This document shows, piece by piece, positions 1 to 13,947 of a DNA stretch of 64,000 nucleotides. The notes under the pieces were generated by a model. It saw only the letters and a list, made by a program, of their open reading frames with translations. It was not told the DNA's origin and did not search any database. Origin of the DNA: Pampus argenteus (Eukaryota > Chordata > Actinopteri > Scombriformes > Stromateidae); the NCBI GenBank assembly GCA_036937835.1, contig CM072861.1:22620001-22684000 (forward strand). The letters run 5' to 3'. The translations under genes and the position numbers were made by a program. Each line of letters begins with the position of its first letter. The first letter of the stretch is position 1.

Positions 1-24
1 GTGTGCGCTGTTGTTTCCCATCAG

Positions 25-1717
25 AGAGGATATGTATGCACAGGACTCCATTGAGCTCCTGACCACATCAGGGATTCAGTTCAAGAAGCACGAGGACGAA
101 GGCATCGAGACGCTGTACTTCGCCGAGCTGCTGATGACATCCGGGGTGGTGCTCTGTGACGGAGTCAAGTGGCTGTCGTTCCACAGGTATCCTGCTTTTT
201 ACCGGATGTTTAACGGTTGCGTATTAAACCAGGCTGCTGTCTGGTGGCAACATGACTCAACATATCCTCATTATTGATTTAAACATGGATAACTACAATA
301 TGTTTGTAATGACTGAAAGTTCGATCTTTTGGTCAGTGTTACTTATCCGTGAACCGTCCCGAGCATTTTGTTTAGTATACGAGCTGGTATGTTTTTCCCC
401 CTTCAGTTTGTTAAAATGAAAGAAGAAATATCAAATTTCAGAGCATCACAGACATAACAAACAATATATTTTATTTAAACTGTTGTATAATGATGATTTG
501 CTGACCAGAGGTAAGATGTTACGCAGAAAAATAAAACCAACAAAACATGAACCCTCTCCTGTTCCAACACTAACAAACATATATTTATTGTCATATTGGT
601 CACTAGTGAACTAAATCTGCTGCTTAACATCTTCATTTCATACTCAGTTTCCCACTGTGTCTCCAAACTGGCAAACTGAGGCTAAAGATAAACCAGGCTT
701 TGGAAAATAAACAAAGCTTAGGTTTGAAACACCACTGTCGCCTCTTTCAGGTACTTCGAACACACTACTTCAAACAGGCTTCACTGTCATGTTACTTTTG
801 TTTACCTGTTGTTGTCTTATTGTTGTGTTGTGTATTTTTCATTGTTATTATTTGTTGTATTTACAGTTTTAATCTGCTTTTGTTTGTAGTCGGTCTGTTG
901 TGAATCAGTATCAAGTGTTGATGATGATGCAGTAGCATATTTGGCCTCGCCGTGTGTAGCAGGGTTTGTGTATCTGACAGGTGCAGGCAAGAGATAAAGG
1001 AAACCAGTCAGCCAGTTCTTGATTTCTTGACAAAGTCACCAACAAATGTGACAACATCTCAAGAAGCCTGCTGCTGTGTGCTCTTTGATAACCCAATAAA
1101 TAGTGTGTGTGTGTGTGTGTGTACGTACGTGTGTGTTTTGCAGCGGCTACGACTTTGGATACCTGATCAAGATTCTGTCCAACGCTAACCTGCCTGAGGA
1201 AGAGGTGGACTTCTTTGAGGTTCTCCGCTTGTACTTTCCGGTCATCTACGATGTTAAGTACCTCATGAAAAGCTGCAAAAACCTGAAGGTACTTCAATCA
1301 AACTTCACAGCCACACACAGATTTGCGGCCTTCAGTCGGGATGTTGAGCTTGACTTGGGGGTGTTTTGTTTTCAGGGTGGACTGCAGGAAGTAGCTGAGC
1401 AGCTGGAGCTGGAGAGGATCGGCCCGCAGCATCAGGCCGGCTCGGACTCTTTACTAACAGGCATGGCTTTCTTCAAGATGAGAGAGGTAGGATCAGACCA
1501 CATATACAGTCAGATAAAAATGGATAAAACATGTTTGGGTTTTTTTTCTGTTCTCAGCATCCTGTGCCATTTATGCTTCCTACAGATGTTCTTTGAGGAT
1601 CATATCGATGATGCAAAGTACTGTGGTCACTTGTACGGGCTCGGCTCCGGCTCCGCCTACGTCCAGAACGGAACGGGGAACGCTTACGAAGAGGAAGCTA
1701 ACAAGCAGCAGTCGTGA
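25..1717 (+). CDS. cnot7: CCR4-NOT deadenylase catalytic subunit CNOT7 (CAF1), 3' part
   Basis: 3'-5' poly(A) exonuclease of the CCR4-NOT complex, which shortens mRNA tails. Four exons are visible, 25-186, 1144-1288, 1376-1486 and 1586-1717. They join in phase to the last 183 codons, so roughly the first 100 residues lie left of the window. The sequence starts EDMYAQDSIELL and includes SGYDFGYLIK (a DEDD-type catalytic Asp) and PQHQAGSDSLLTG (the family's His and Asp active-site residues). It ends SAYVQNGTGNAYEEEANKQQS. That tail is CNOT7-like; as I recall it, CNOT8 has a different C terminus. All acceptors and donors are AG/GT, and the first base of exon 25-186 completes a split codon. It converges with zdhhc2. 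Only the missing 5' part is uncertain. Confidence 0.97.
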
Positions 1718-3290
1718 CATCGCTCTGAAACTCTCCCATCCTGCGGTTTCACATCCACAATCAGTGGGGCGCCGAAGCTAAAGCTTCAACAACGGGATGA
1801 TAACAGTGGAAGAAAACATAAAAACATACACGCATCCTTTAGCAAAGCTGTTTCTCATAGGTTCTACTCACCTTAGACGACTAAATATTTTGACGGTCAA
1901 TAGGGGGAAAAAAAATAATATATATATTGCAGCTGTCCTCGCACACAACGCAGGTGCGCCTGTGTGGGTTTAGTGTTTTATTCCTACGAAGCAGCGTAGA
2001 CTGTCTGGTTGGTTCAGTTCAATTTAACATGCTTGAAAAAAAGTTGGGATTTTAGTTTTCCTAAAAATGTTCTGTAGAAATGTTTTGCACTTTAAAGCTC
2101 TAACCTGATTTTATATGGAAAGCTGAACATGTTTCTGGTGTGTCTCTCCTCTCTGTTGCCTTTCTCTACGTTTCCCATTTTTTTACATTGTGAACATGTA
2201 AATCTTTATAATCACGCTTTCACCACACTCAGCCTTAATATTTAGCTGCATTGTTATCTTTTAAACTTTAATTTATTGTGCCGGTTTATCTGACACTGAA
2301 CAGACTTAAGACGCTGCACATCTCGTGGTCTTCCTACAGTCATTTCTTGGTCTTCTTTGTCTGATTATGAGGCAAAAAAAGGAGCGTTCGGTGAGGTTTT
2401 TGTTTATTATTTTCATATAAAGATAATGTTTATAATGACCTAAATAAGCTGTAGAAGCCTCTTAAGTAACAAGCTGCTTATAGATGGGATGTAGAAGTAA
2501 GTGAACACCGTTTCCTCTGCGTTGAGTTTCCTGTCTTGCACTCATGATAATGCTCCGAATAGTTGCACACAAGCATATTTACAGTATGTATCTAGATGCA
2601 TACAAACAAAGGAATGTTTCATCTGAAGTTAAGATTATTTGTGCCTGTAAACACACACACCCATGAACACACCCATGCATCACACCTCTACACGGTCTTG
2701 CGCTGATTTCAACCGGGCACCGAATTCACCAGACCTTAAGAAATTATTAAAAAATATAAATATATATATATAAAAAAAACACTCCTTAAACCTGAAATAC
2801 TCTGTTGAGAGTAAATTTTCTTTTTCTTTTTTTTAAAATTAAGGTTTTGTAGAGTTTTAGTGTTGTAATAAAAGAAAAACGGAAAAAAAAACAACCTTTT
2901 ATTCATTGGGGGAAGATAATTTTAACATCGTTTTATTTTATTGGAGTTGATTTGACTTGTAGTTTCCCTGCAATTTATTATTATTAATATTATTATTATT
3001 ATTATGCTTTCCAGTTCATTCATGCTGCATAGAAAAGCTGCATGTACTAAAACATTTGAATAAATGCTGTGTTGTTGTTTAGTATCCAGAACTTCCATAG
3101 GTGTGTGTTGAAGTGAAGTTTCACAACTTATTAACCTCCCTCGACGTCAGTCAGACAACTGATAACTGGAGTTTTTCTTTCTCTCACACTGTAAAAGAGT
3201 TTAAAAAAGAAAAAAAAGAGAGAGAATATGCAATATAAAAGAGGATTGTTTTTAGATTATTTTGTAAATAAAGGCTTAAAACTTTTCTAC
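1718..3290 (+). other. cnot7: cnot7 3' untranslated region (inferred extent)
   Basis: AT-rich non-coding sequence follows the cnot7 stop. Candidate AATAAA polyadenylation signals occur at 3059-3064 and 3267-3272, so alternative 3' ends are possible. It contains short A, T and ATT runs and no ORF of note. The end point is inferred from the second signal. Confidence 0.6.
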
Positions 3291-3334
3291 CATATTCTCC
3301 TGACCGTTGCATTTATTTAAACATCGAATGAGAA

Positions 3335-4691
3335 GACAGAAGATGAGCTCATTTTATTCTTATAAGGCATTACAACTGTACAATACATTATCCCACACAT
3401 CCATATCGTCTCTTGAGTCGTACAGACAGAAGAATAGAAAAATATAGATTGACACGACTGTCACCATGAAGCTTTTTTTTGTTGTTGTTTTGTTTTGAAA
3501 CAGGCGTACATTCTCACATTATTAATCCAGTGATGGTTTAATTTATCTCCAGCTCCTTCGAAAAGGTGAAAATATACTGTACAAAGCAGCTGGAGCAGCC
3601 ATCTTTCTCTGTTTTGTTGTTGTTGTTGTTGTTGTTTTTTGCTCTGCAGTACATCCACAACATCATTTTTAGAAAAAAAAAAAAAAACACTCAACAGTTT
3701 CTGCTTATTGACGGTGACTGAATGTGCAGCAGCGTCGCGCCACACACACAAACAGTCAGGAAGATTTTGGCCAGTTTTTGGACGACCAGATGTTACCAGA
3801 TGTCTCAGCACCAGAGTTCAGATGTTTCAGTGCGACAACCAACATCCTCACTCATAACTATAACCAGCCAGAAGGGCCCTTTTATTCCAATGTAATTACT
3901 ATATCACTACACGTTTGATGTTTCCAAGCACTACGACAAGTTGTGTTTGTGTTTGACATCCTGAGATGAAAGCATGCATAAAAGTTCATCCACCACAACT
4001 CACAACATTGTGGGTGGAAAACCTGCCCCCTCCAAAAATAATAATAATAATAATAATAATAAAATAATAAATAAAATGGCTGCAGGGAATGTCAAATACA
4101 TCACATTAACACCACTACGAGTCTATTCTGATTGTGCAAATGTTTGGCAAACTTATAATAGCATTAACTTATGTGCTAAGATATGAAGAAAAACAAAAAA
4201 ACAAACAAACAAGTGAAACAGTGTTTCTGTGACATATACAAGCAGCCCCGGGTTGATTTGCTAGTATATATATAAAGTGTAAATATCTCCTCTTCCTTTG
4301 CAGCTCTGTGCTTATTCATATACAAACAAAAAAAATCTGATTGATGGAGTTTGAATCCACTATAACACTAATAATAATAATAATAATAATAATGATATAA
4401 TAATAATAATAATAACCAATTTTCTCTGGTTTGTATGTGATGTGTCAGTACATGTAAACCTCTCAGAAGCAGGGTGCATTATGGGATACAACAAATATGG
4501 ATGATGTCACCACCACGTCACGTTCTGATAGGCACGAACACTGAGGAGGGGGCAGCGTAAGACCTGTCAGATGGATAGAAATATGCACATGATGTCATAT
4601 TATTATTATTATTATATATGTATACATGTATACGTACGTGTATCATTTCTATATGAAAATGTAAACTTACTTTTCTGGATCTGATCTCTGG
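3335..4691 (-). other. zdhhc2: zdhhc2 3' untranslated region (inferred extent)
   Basis: Non-coding sequence after the zdhhc2 stop. A minus-strand AATAAA lies near 3351-3357, roughly 60 bp from the inferred cnot7 3' end. It includes ATT/AAT triplet microsatellites near 4037-4060, 4366-4415 and 4600-4615. Short ORFs here are low-complexity and unsupported. Confidence 0.5.
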
Positions 4692-7600
4692 TTACGCCTC
4701 GTTTTCTATGGTCAGTGCCAGATTACTCGCACCTGAACATCAAATAAAATCATGAGTTATATGTTTATGTTTTTATGGTTTCTTTTCCTGTCTGCAAGCA
4801 GCACGCATCTTTTGGGGGGTGAAATCATTATAATGCTGTTACCCTTCTTGTCTTTGTCTGCTGCAGTGTCACTCTCTGTAAAGGAGGGGGTGCTGGTGAG
4901 CAGCCGACTCTGACTCTCCCTCAGCGGCTTGGAGGGGAACTGGCGGCTGTCTGCTGCACTGGAGACACACATTGAGCAGGAGAGTAGTGAAGAGTAATAT
5001 TCCCTCTGACTGCTGCTTTAAATAAAATAGTCCTAAATGCTGTAATCCTGTTACCTAAATGCACAATGTTCAGTCATTTCCCTGCATCATTAAACCTACA
5101 GAGACTCCAGTGGTTCTGTAGGTTTACTTTAACTTATACACACTGTTTAGGTCAAATTTAACTGTTGTTTTTTTGTTGTTGTTGTTGTTTTTTTACATTT
5201 GAGAGCAGCAAAAAAACAACCTGAACACTGTCTGTGTTTACACTGATCTTTTTATGATTTTTCCCAAAGTGACCACAGAAATGGAAATATTTCAACTTTT
5301 ATTTTTAACACATTTTTGTATGTAGACGTGTGTTTTTTGCTTTCTTCATATTCAATGACATCATTATGGCTGTTTTAGTTAACATAAAACCACAATATGG
5401 TGTTATTATGAATGTTGTTTTTTTTCTCATAATCTGACATCTTAATTAAAGGTTATTCCGCTGTTTATTAATGGCTGAAACATAGATTTGTGGTTCAAAC
5501 ATTTAGTATAGAGTCTAAGTATATGCCAGAATATGAACAGTATGTGAGGGTTAATATAATATGAATGTGTGTGGGTTGTTTTTTGTTGTTTTTTTTACTT
5601 ACACCTTGCTGACAGAGTTGGGGCCAGTGGGCGACGACGGTTGTTCAGGGTCCAGATTCACCAGACATGTTGGAAACGAGCAACCGTCACCTAAACTGGA
5701 GAATCACAGAAGAAAAGAAGCCGAATCTGATGAAGATGTTAAAACCCAGCCGGTGTAATAAATGTTAAAACAAAAAGGACTTTACCTGGAGAAAACAGGA
5801 ATAGGCCAGTATTTGACTTCATCACCGAACACCTGGCGGAAGTTCTTACTGAAGCCCAGACTGAAACCGTTCTTATCTGTGCCGTGACGAAACACCGGAG
5901 CACGCACGGCCTCTGAGAGGAACAGACACGTTGGAGAGCAGTTAAGTCTGTACGTGAAGATGAACAACAGCTGAATAAAAAGTGTCTTTGTCGTGCAGGA
6001 AAAGCAGATCCCAGATTGTGCCACCAGGTGTGACTTTTCTTCCTGTTACTAAGCTGCTTACTGCTCTGAACCTTATGTCTTTGCATTACACTGAAACATA
6101 CTCCTCTGGATAATCCATTCTCCTCATCACAAAGAGACAAAGTGCGCCACTGTGCACACATAATGAGAAAACCGATGCATCTGATACTGGCCCGGAGAGG
6201 TTTGTCAAATCACTGCAACATCTACAGACAGAACAAAGTAGAGATATACAAACACGGACACGAACTACCTACCGAGAGTGGATCTGTTCTTGCAGACGAG
6301 CCAGCAGTGGTAGATGAAAAGCGAAGCAAGGCTGACCGAGAACATGGAGGCCGAGAAGAAGAGGAAGAGGATGTGGAACTTGGCCTGAGTGTCTGGTAGG
6401 CCCTTCTGAGGAGGAAAACCAAACACGTCAACACGACTGCAGCAGCACAGAGTACAGCAGCAGTATGAAGCTGTGTCTACCGCTACCGACAGCGTCTACT
6501 GGTCTATCCTACTGGGAGTTTAGTACATGTCTGTCTATTTCATCACCACTGACTGTCTCATCGTACCAGGTATTCTTTCAGACGGAAATGTGCTCTACCT
6601 CCAGCCTTGTAAAAAAATAAAACAAAATAAATAAATACATGAAAACTTTTTCAAGGTTGGAAAATGAACGTTCACGCTTGATCATATCATCAAAAACGTT
6701 TTGTTGCATTGTGGTGCAACAGCACATAGAAAGTCTTTACTTACCAACCAAAACTTAATGAAGTATTTCAGATCTGTAGCGGTTATAAAAAGGCAGTAGA
6801 GGAGTGAATACGCCAAGAACAGCATGAAGAACTTATAGTTGGAGAATCCCACACAGTTGTTGACCCTGTAAAGAGGAAAAGATGCAGGTTTTTTTTTAGT
6901 ATTATTTATCCCATTTCATCATACACGGTTAAAAAACCAACATGACCCAACATGAGAGTTGCATGAATTAAAATATAATTCTCATCATCATATCGTCATT
7001 TTTTTTTTCATGTGCTCCCCTTCATATATGTATCACAATATATAATATAGACTGGAATCGGATTGGTCTCTCTCTGCAGCATCAATCTGTCATCTGGCAG
7101 GATTAAAAGGTGACTGGATCAAACTCTGAAACCATTTAACCACCTGAACCATCCTGAGCATAAATACTTTTGATCACATGTAACCTGAATAGTGTTTTTT
7201 GGGCCTAAATAAATTGAATAGCCTGGCTTACATACCAGGGGCAGTGGTGATCCATCTTCAGGATGCATCTGTAACACAGCAGCGTCACACGTCAGTCTAA
7301 ATGTAATATATGACCTTTTTTTTCTCTTTCTGTACAGGTGAACAGGAGAACAGAAAGCCTTACTTATCACAGACTGAACAATGGTGACATCGATCAGGCT
7401 TCAGCAGCTGGCAGCATTGGCAGAAACGGATTGCTGAGGAGACAATTCAGCCAATTCAGTCACACAAAGATACCAGCAGCAGCAGCCTCTCCTAACGCAT
7501 CACCACCACCACAGAATAACAAGGTGACGGAGGTGAAATGGTTCTGTCGCTCTGTCATCGTACTGTACTGTACCTCGTGAGTTGGTGCGGGTGTAGATGG

Positions 7601-8747
7601 GCAGATCCTTGGCTATCCTCCTCAGGATCTCCTGCTGAGACTCTCCTCGATCTTCACGCTCCAGCAGCTCTTTGTCAGAGTAGGACAGGTGAAACTATGA
7701 AACACACACAACAACACCTGTGACTTATCTGTGAGCAGTTATTTCTAATGAATCATCAGCTTTTGCATTTGTCAAAACTGAATCCTTCTTTTTTTTTTTT
7801 TTTATCTCTTTCTGCCCCAGCAGGGCAAATGGGAGCAAAGCTGCGATATTACTTTCAGTCATGCAGTCGATTTATGATTGAACACTGGAAGGAAATAACT
7901 GATGATAACAGCACGCGAAATTTCACTTTTATTAGAAAAAAATTAAAGAGATGCAACGACCGCATCTCGAAAAGAAAAGCTTTTCATGCATGTGCTTTGC
8001 CTCGGTTGAAGGTGGCTTTTCTCCCATGACATGTGTGTGTGTGTGTGTGCGTGTGTGTGTGTTAATGCTGCAGAGCTGAAGTGCTGTGGTCAGGATCAGA
8101 GAGCCATTAGACTGCAGCTCTAGGCACTTCCACTGGAAAGTATTATTAGTCTAAATGCAGCGTTCAATCACACCAGGAGGCTGTAACCTACATCTGCACT
8201 TCCCACAATGCCTCATCATCCCAGCCTGACAGTAAAAAACGCTGCGTCGCAGTCACACTCACCTCCTTCAGGGGGTTCATGGGCTTGGTGAAGATGGTTT
8301 GCCAATAAGCCCACACAAACATGATGAAAATGACATGGTACACCAGCAAGTACACGACTGAAAGCAGACAGAAAAACAGACTGTCATCTGTCGGCAGGGA
8401 TGTTTTATGCATTGTCATTGTGTGAAAATGAGGCAGCAGAGCAGAACATTATCACAATAAATACACAGAAAGTGACTAAATTATGTCTGTTTGTCCTGAT
8501 AGATGCCATAAATCAGGAAATATTTCAGTTTATCTCTACAGTCTGTGGATATAAAATACACACTGAGTGCAAGCTTTCTCTTAAAGGAGTCAGTGATGAA
8601 CATTTTCATTCAAGACACATAATCATGAATGGTCATTTACATTATAAAGCTCCTCCAGAGTCACAGATGATGTTGTTCAACACAGAGAGAAGAACTCCTC
8701 ATGATGTATAAAGTCATATTTATGTGTAAAATCAGCATAGATTACCC

Positions 8748-8788
<41 letters not shown>

Positions 8789-9316
8789 TAGTATTTTGAC
8801 ACATATCCAGTCGATAGAGGCTGAACTAAATTGGACTCAACATTTGACAAGTTTAAATAATTCCTCTTGATTTCTGATACTCACCCTTCTCGCCCGTGTC
8901 TTCGATTGACTCTGCAAAAAAAGGGTCAAACACAGTGTGGAGAATCTGGGTTAGAAAGGCTGACGTTTTGTTGTTTATTTCTTTACATGTGCTGCTTTTG
9001 TTTACTTGAAAATTCAAGTAGGCAAAAGCGAAAAAAGGGCTGACTCTGTAAATCCCAGCGAAGATACACAATCAATACACACCAAACAGCAAACACCCAG
9101 ACAGACGCTTCGACTCATTGTTCCTCTCGTATAGATGAGCATTACTGCGCATTGACAAAGGAATCATGTGTGTGTTTGTGTGTTTGTGTGTGTGTGTGTG
9201 TGTGAATGCTGACAGCTGCTACCACTCCCACACAGCGGACCGGCTGAAGCTGCTGATCTCAAGCCAACATCAGCACCCACACACTTGATGAGCACCTTCA
9301 TTAAAAAAAAACACAT

Positions 9317-9357
<41 letters not shown>

Positions 9358-9491
9358 TCTGGACTCACATACTTTAAAATATAAATATATGTATAACAGA
9401 CACAAATGGAGACACGTTGGAGGTTTTATATTTGTCCCAATATCTGAGCAATGGTTAGCTGAGCGTAGAGAATCATCCATCTTCAGTGATT

Positions 9492-9526
<35 letters not shown>

Positions 9527-10648
9527 CAGGAACTGAGGAAAAGGTGAACCAAGGAGCTGAATCGAGGCATTCAGCCAAAAATCGTGTGAACGCCGCTTTG
9601 CCAGCACAAAAGTCCCAGAGTCTGACAGTGAAGCATATACTGTAGGTGTGAGTGTGTGTGTGTGTGTGTGTGTATATATATTAATGTGTCTATAGAAGCA
9701 TTATTGTACATCTTTGCATTCAACATAAGCCAAACTATTTCCCCCCTCCAGTCTTGAAAAAAGAGGCCCAACAGTTTGCAAAGCTGATGTTGTGTGTTTT
9801 AAAGTAAAGTGGGTCAACCGCAGATTGCTTGGGGTGAATTATGTAAACCAGACAATGGGATTAACTGAGCTGCTGAACGAGAGGTATCAGCTGACGATAC
9901 TTTTCACACAACTGTCCCTGTGTCTGTCTGCAGAGCACATGTCCTGCTGCTGCTGCTGCTGCTGCTGCTGTTGTTGTTGTTGTTGTTGTTTTCATCACAA
10001 TTTCTCTCTTTGTTCTGCTGGTGGCAAAACAACAGTGATTTGGCTTTTCTGTCATCCCTGCAGTTATGATGGATGTCTCAATATCCCACGAAGGCAGGGG
10101 GACACATGGGCGTCCTGTAACTCTAGACGAGGTTCATCCAGGGACAGACGCCTCTCTCTGGTGAACCCATTGACAACCAGAGCTCCTGCAGCTCTCACAC
10201 AGATCAGGTCATAATGCATGTAAAGGCTGATATAAAGCTGCTTCAGGTCTCTGTTTGGTTTCTATTTCTATCCACCTTTTTTTTTTTTTGATAAGAGGAG
10301 GTTTTCTTTCCTAGTGGTCTGACAAGCTGCCAAAGCGGAGCACAGAGGAGGGCTTGCTGGGACTCCTCTGAGACATCCTAGAAACCGTTACTCACTATCC
10401 AGGTCAACTCTGTGTTCACCGTTCACCGAGGAGGAGGAGGAGGAGGAGGAGGAGGAGGCTCGCCGTCTGTAAGCACCGCAGGCCTACAGTCGGACCTCAT
10501 CCCAGAAGATAATGCTGGAGGCATTATGGTTCAGATAATGAAGCTCAGCAACTATATGAAGCTATTACAGTAAGTCTTTAAGATAGTGCTGATGTAGAGG
10601 TAGTCAATGAGTGAGCCACATGGCCTAAATCCTACTGTCATAATAAAA

Positions 10649-10711
<63 letters not shown>

Positions 10712-10813
10712 AAATAAAAACACATGTCATAAAAGCTCATTCACAATAAAAAAAAACAATATTTACATTTGATTTATGTGAAGCAGTTCCTGGTTGAACT
10801 GTTATGACCATGT

Positions 10814-10859
<46 letters not shown>

Positions 10860-11176
10860 GTAAACAACAAACCAGCCTTCTGCATCCAATAAATAAATAA
10901 ATCAATAAAACAAATTAGCCTGGACTACAAACTGTGTTCACACATAATGTGTGTCTGTCTGTCTGTGTCCCCCACCCTCACACACACACACACACACACA
11001 CAGACACACACCTCCTCCTCATAGACTACCCAGACAGATTATTTCTTACCTATGCAAAGCTGCAAAACATAGGCGTAGTACGACCACGCCACTATGAGGG
11101 CGATGAAGAGGACCGGGATCCAGTACAGAACTCTCCAGCAGCCCCACTGGACACTACGAGAACCCGACGGTGCCAT
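4692..11176 (-). CDS. zdhhc2: Palmitoyltransferase ZDHHC2
   Basis: DHHC-family S-acyltransferase that palmitoylates membrane proteins at the plasma membrane or endosomes. Twelve exons: 11176-11050, 8911-8885, 8357-8263, 7694-7574, 7433-7364, 7268-7236, 6865-6745, 6405-6273, 5912-5786, 5695-5603, 4958-4843 and 4732-4692. They sum to 1104 nt, or 367 aa, which is the human length as I recall it. Four hydrophobic segments lie near residues 16-42, 52-70, 170-188 and 208-233. The cysteine-rich domain runs from C128 through HHC 140-142 to the catalytic D153-H154-H155-C156, followed by PW. STLE at 240-243 corresponds to the TTxE motif. The C-terminal tail has KPLRESQSRLL and ends in NLALTIENEA, resembling the mammalian tail. 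The exon-10 acceptor at 5697-5696 is required, because the next AG downstream would give an immediate stop. Confidence 0.96.
8033..11000. repeat. Cluster of microsatellites within zdhhc2 introns
   Basis: Introns 1 and 3 of zdhhc2 carry many simple repeats. These are GT at 8033-8063, TA at 8754-8785, GT at 9166-9204, CA at 9321-9355, CA at 9493-9525 and GT at 9649-9673. They continue with CTG then TTG at about 9945-9990, GAG at 10428-10458, AATA (about 16 units) at 10645-10711, CA at 10815-10856 and CA at 10979-11001. They create the cysteine-, threonine-, valine- and tyrosine-rich spurious ORFs in this interval. Confidence 0.9.
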
Positions 11177-11371
11177 AGTCTAGCAGCGGATCATCTTCGG
11201 TGCGCATCCGTCTGTTCCTCTCCCTCCCGCTGTGTGTGTGTCTCTGTGTGTGTGTGTGTGTGTGTGTGTCTTCCTGAAGACTCTCACTGCATCGTAGCTC
11301 CGGGTCTGATCAGCCTAATCGGCAGCTCAGACGGAACATCCTACCAGCCAGCCTCCCCGCCCGCCTCTGAT

Positions 11372-11402
<31 letters not shown>

Positions 11403-11597
11403 ATGCTGCACTGGCTGCTCAGATTATAACAAAATATCAGACAGCAAAACACACACACACTGAAAGAGTCAGCACCGCCCTTGCTGCCTCCCCACTGGTT
11501 GCCATGACGTCCGGGGGATGCTGCAAACCTGGCACATTTTTCAGCGGGAGCAGATAAGGTTCAATAAGTTCAAGCTCATGCATTGAAACGTACGCTT

Positions 11598-11643
<46 letters not shown>

Positions 11644-13660
11644 CACACACACACACACACACACACTGTCCATCATTTTTTTGGTCCAAATCATTGTTCC
11701 CAGAGGATGCACCACTTTGTTAATCCTCTGACTTGTGCACTCTAGCGCCACCGTGAGGTTGATATTTTACTGATGGGATTTGCTTATAAGAGGACTTGAA
11801 GTTAACATTATATTTATTGATTATATATATGTTGACAATGACTGTCACAGACGTCACATGACACAGATGAGGATTATTTTAAACACTTTTTCATCCCTTC
11901 ATTTTTCACCTCTCCAGCCTATTGATCAGTGCAGATGGAAGATGTGCTTCTGCTGTTATTGAATCCAACTGCACCAGAGTCTCTTTTCTTCTTTCAGTTT
12001 TACATTATAGGCTACAAAACCTCCTGTTATGCTGTTTATTCTGTGCCAGCTACCATCATATAAACTGAATACATTTACAAGCCGTATAAAAAGGTCTGGC
12101 TGTTTGAATGTGACATACGCTATGATTTACCATCTGTTGCTGATTTGATGCATATGCAAGCGAAGGATCAGGATGCAACACGACTGTCTCGGTGGGAAAC
12201 TGAGCTTTAGATGCAGTTTAAACTAGATGGTTTTCTTTATTTCTGACGTTTCAACCGACTACAGGAAATAAGTCAAATGATCAGTGACGATCATATTATC
12301 ACACATGGTGTAAAGACAGCATCATCACAAGACGGATAAAAAAAATCATATGAAAAGTCTCAGAAATATGACAGAACGACTTGATTTACAGTCAATGAAC
12401 CACAAACATTTTACATATCATGTCATATAAATAGTAATATGTTGAGTGCTATAAGACACCAGACACCAAAACTAATATCAGCCAATATCTCTATTATATC
12501 TTAAAGGGACATTATGCAAGTTTTCCTGAAACGTGCAGTCAAATGTTTTTATTTAAGATGAAGTCATTTACGTTACAGACATCGTCATTTGGTGAAGAGT
12601 AACAGTAAGTAGAGAAGTGTCTTCGTATCATGTATGTATGTTTATCTAAAGTTTTGCTAGCGTTAGCCACCATAAAGGTTGTTGTCATACTGTGTGTTTT
12701 TATTTCTTATAAATCCAGCTTTTCATTTGTCAAGAGGACGTTTGATGTTTTTTCCTCTTTAGTGTCACTTTGTTCCTTATATGTCGGGGATGTTGTACAA
12801 TCTGTGTTGATCTTATTTCATGGACAGAATTAGAGACTGCAAATAATTTCCCTGCTCAATGAATCATTTAAAGATAAGAAAAAGTCCCCGACTAGCGTGT
12901 CGTATACACCCACACAGCTGCAGGTTCCTGATGATTAATGCTGTTAATGATTTGCCTTCAGGTTGAAGGAAAAAGCTGTTTCATTCTTCTGTGGTCCAAC
13001 CATCAGACCAGTGGGGAGGAGGCTTATCAGCTGACTTGTAAACAGATGCAACTACTCGTTTTGCAGCAGAAAACAAACAAACAAAGAATCCGAATATTTT
13101 AAATGTTATTTTATTGCATCACATCATTATAAACCGCTAATTTAAAACAAAAGGCAAGAAGTTTCAGAGGTAGTCTAACTAATCAATCCAAACATCCAGA
13201 ATCGAAACAGAAAATAGGCTGAAATACAAACACATCAGTCTGGTTAATATTTCACATTTTGTTAGCTTCAGTCAGTCCGGTTTTTTTTCAGTACATTAAC
13301 TCCACCCAAAGCAAACACCAGACCAGGGAACAACAGAAACATACAGTACCAGCGCAGACAGAGCTTAAAGGGAAGGTCACTGGAACATGTCGCTCCTTTA
13401 AAACATACATTAATTTAAGTCCCAATAGTGGAATAAACATATGGCTTCAATATTCTGCATATTTATTTATAAAGAGCTCATTCCTGCATGAAAACAAGCA
13501 CTTCTTCTTCTTCTTCTTCTCTTTTTTTTTTTTTACTACCCGAGGAGGAAAAGTGCTCTTTAGTAAGAAATGATTAACACTGTTAGCTGCCTGTATTTAA
13601 ACAGTGAGGAACACAGACGGAGAGAGTTCAGACCAGCCGGCTCTGGAGGATTCACTGCAG
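11177..13660. other. Spacer upstream of zdhhc2: its presumed promoter and intergenic DNA
   Basis: The first few hundred bases upstream of the zdhhc2 start hold a GT run (11230-11270), a GAT run (about 11377-11406) and a long CA tract (11600-11666). They probably include the zdhhc2 promoter and 5' UTR. From about 11.7 to 13.66 kb I see only AT-rich unique sequence with scattered homopolymers and no supportable gene. Confidence 0.6.
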
Positions 13661-13663
13661 CGC

Positions 13664-13670
13664 CTTAGGA

Positions 13671-13701
<31 letters not shown>

Positions 13702-13760
13702 GGAGGAAGAGGAGGAGGAGAGAGGAGGAGGAGGAAGAGCAGGAGAAATATGAAGAGGAG

Positions 13761-13793
<33 letters not shown>

Positions 13794-13835
13794 AAAGAGG
13801 AAGAGGAGGAGAAAGAGGAAGATGAGGAGAAAGAA

Positions 13836-13868
<33 letters not shown>

Positions 13869-13914
13869 GAGGAGAGAGGAGGAGGAGGAAGAGCAGGAGA
13901 AATATGAAGAGGAG

Positions 13915-13947
<33 letters not shown>

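Noticed and set aside
5739..6161. 140-codon minus-strand ORF
   Set aside because: It is a shifted frame across zdhhc2 exon 9; the true frame reads EAVRAPVFRHGTDKNGF.
9792..10214. 140-codon ORF with a long Cys run
   Set aside because: The Cys run is a CTG/TTG microsatellite in a zdhhc2 intron; no domain is recognisable.
10934..11557. 207-codon plus-strand ORF over the zdhhc2 first exon
   Set aside because: It is antisense to zdhhc2 exon 1 and filled with translated CA/GT/GAT microsatellites.
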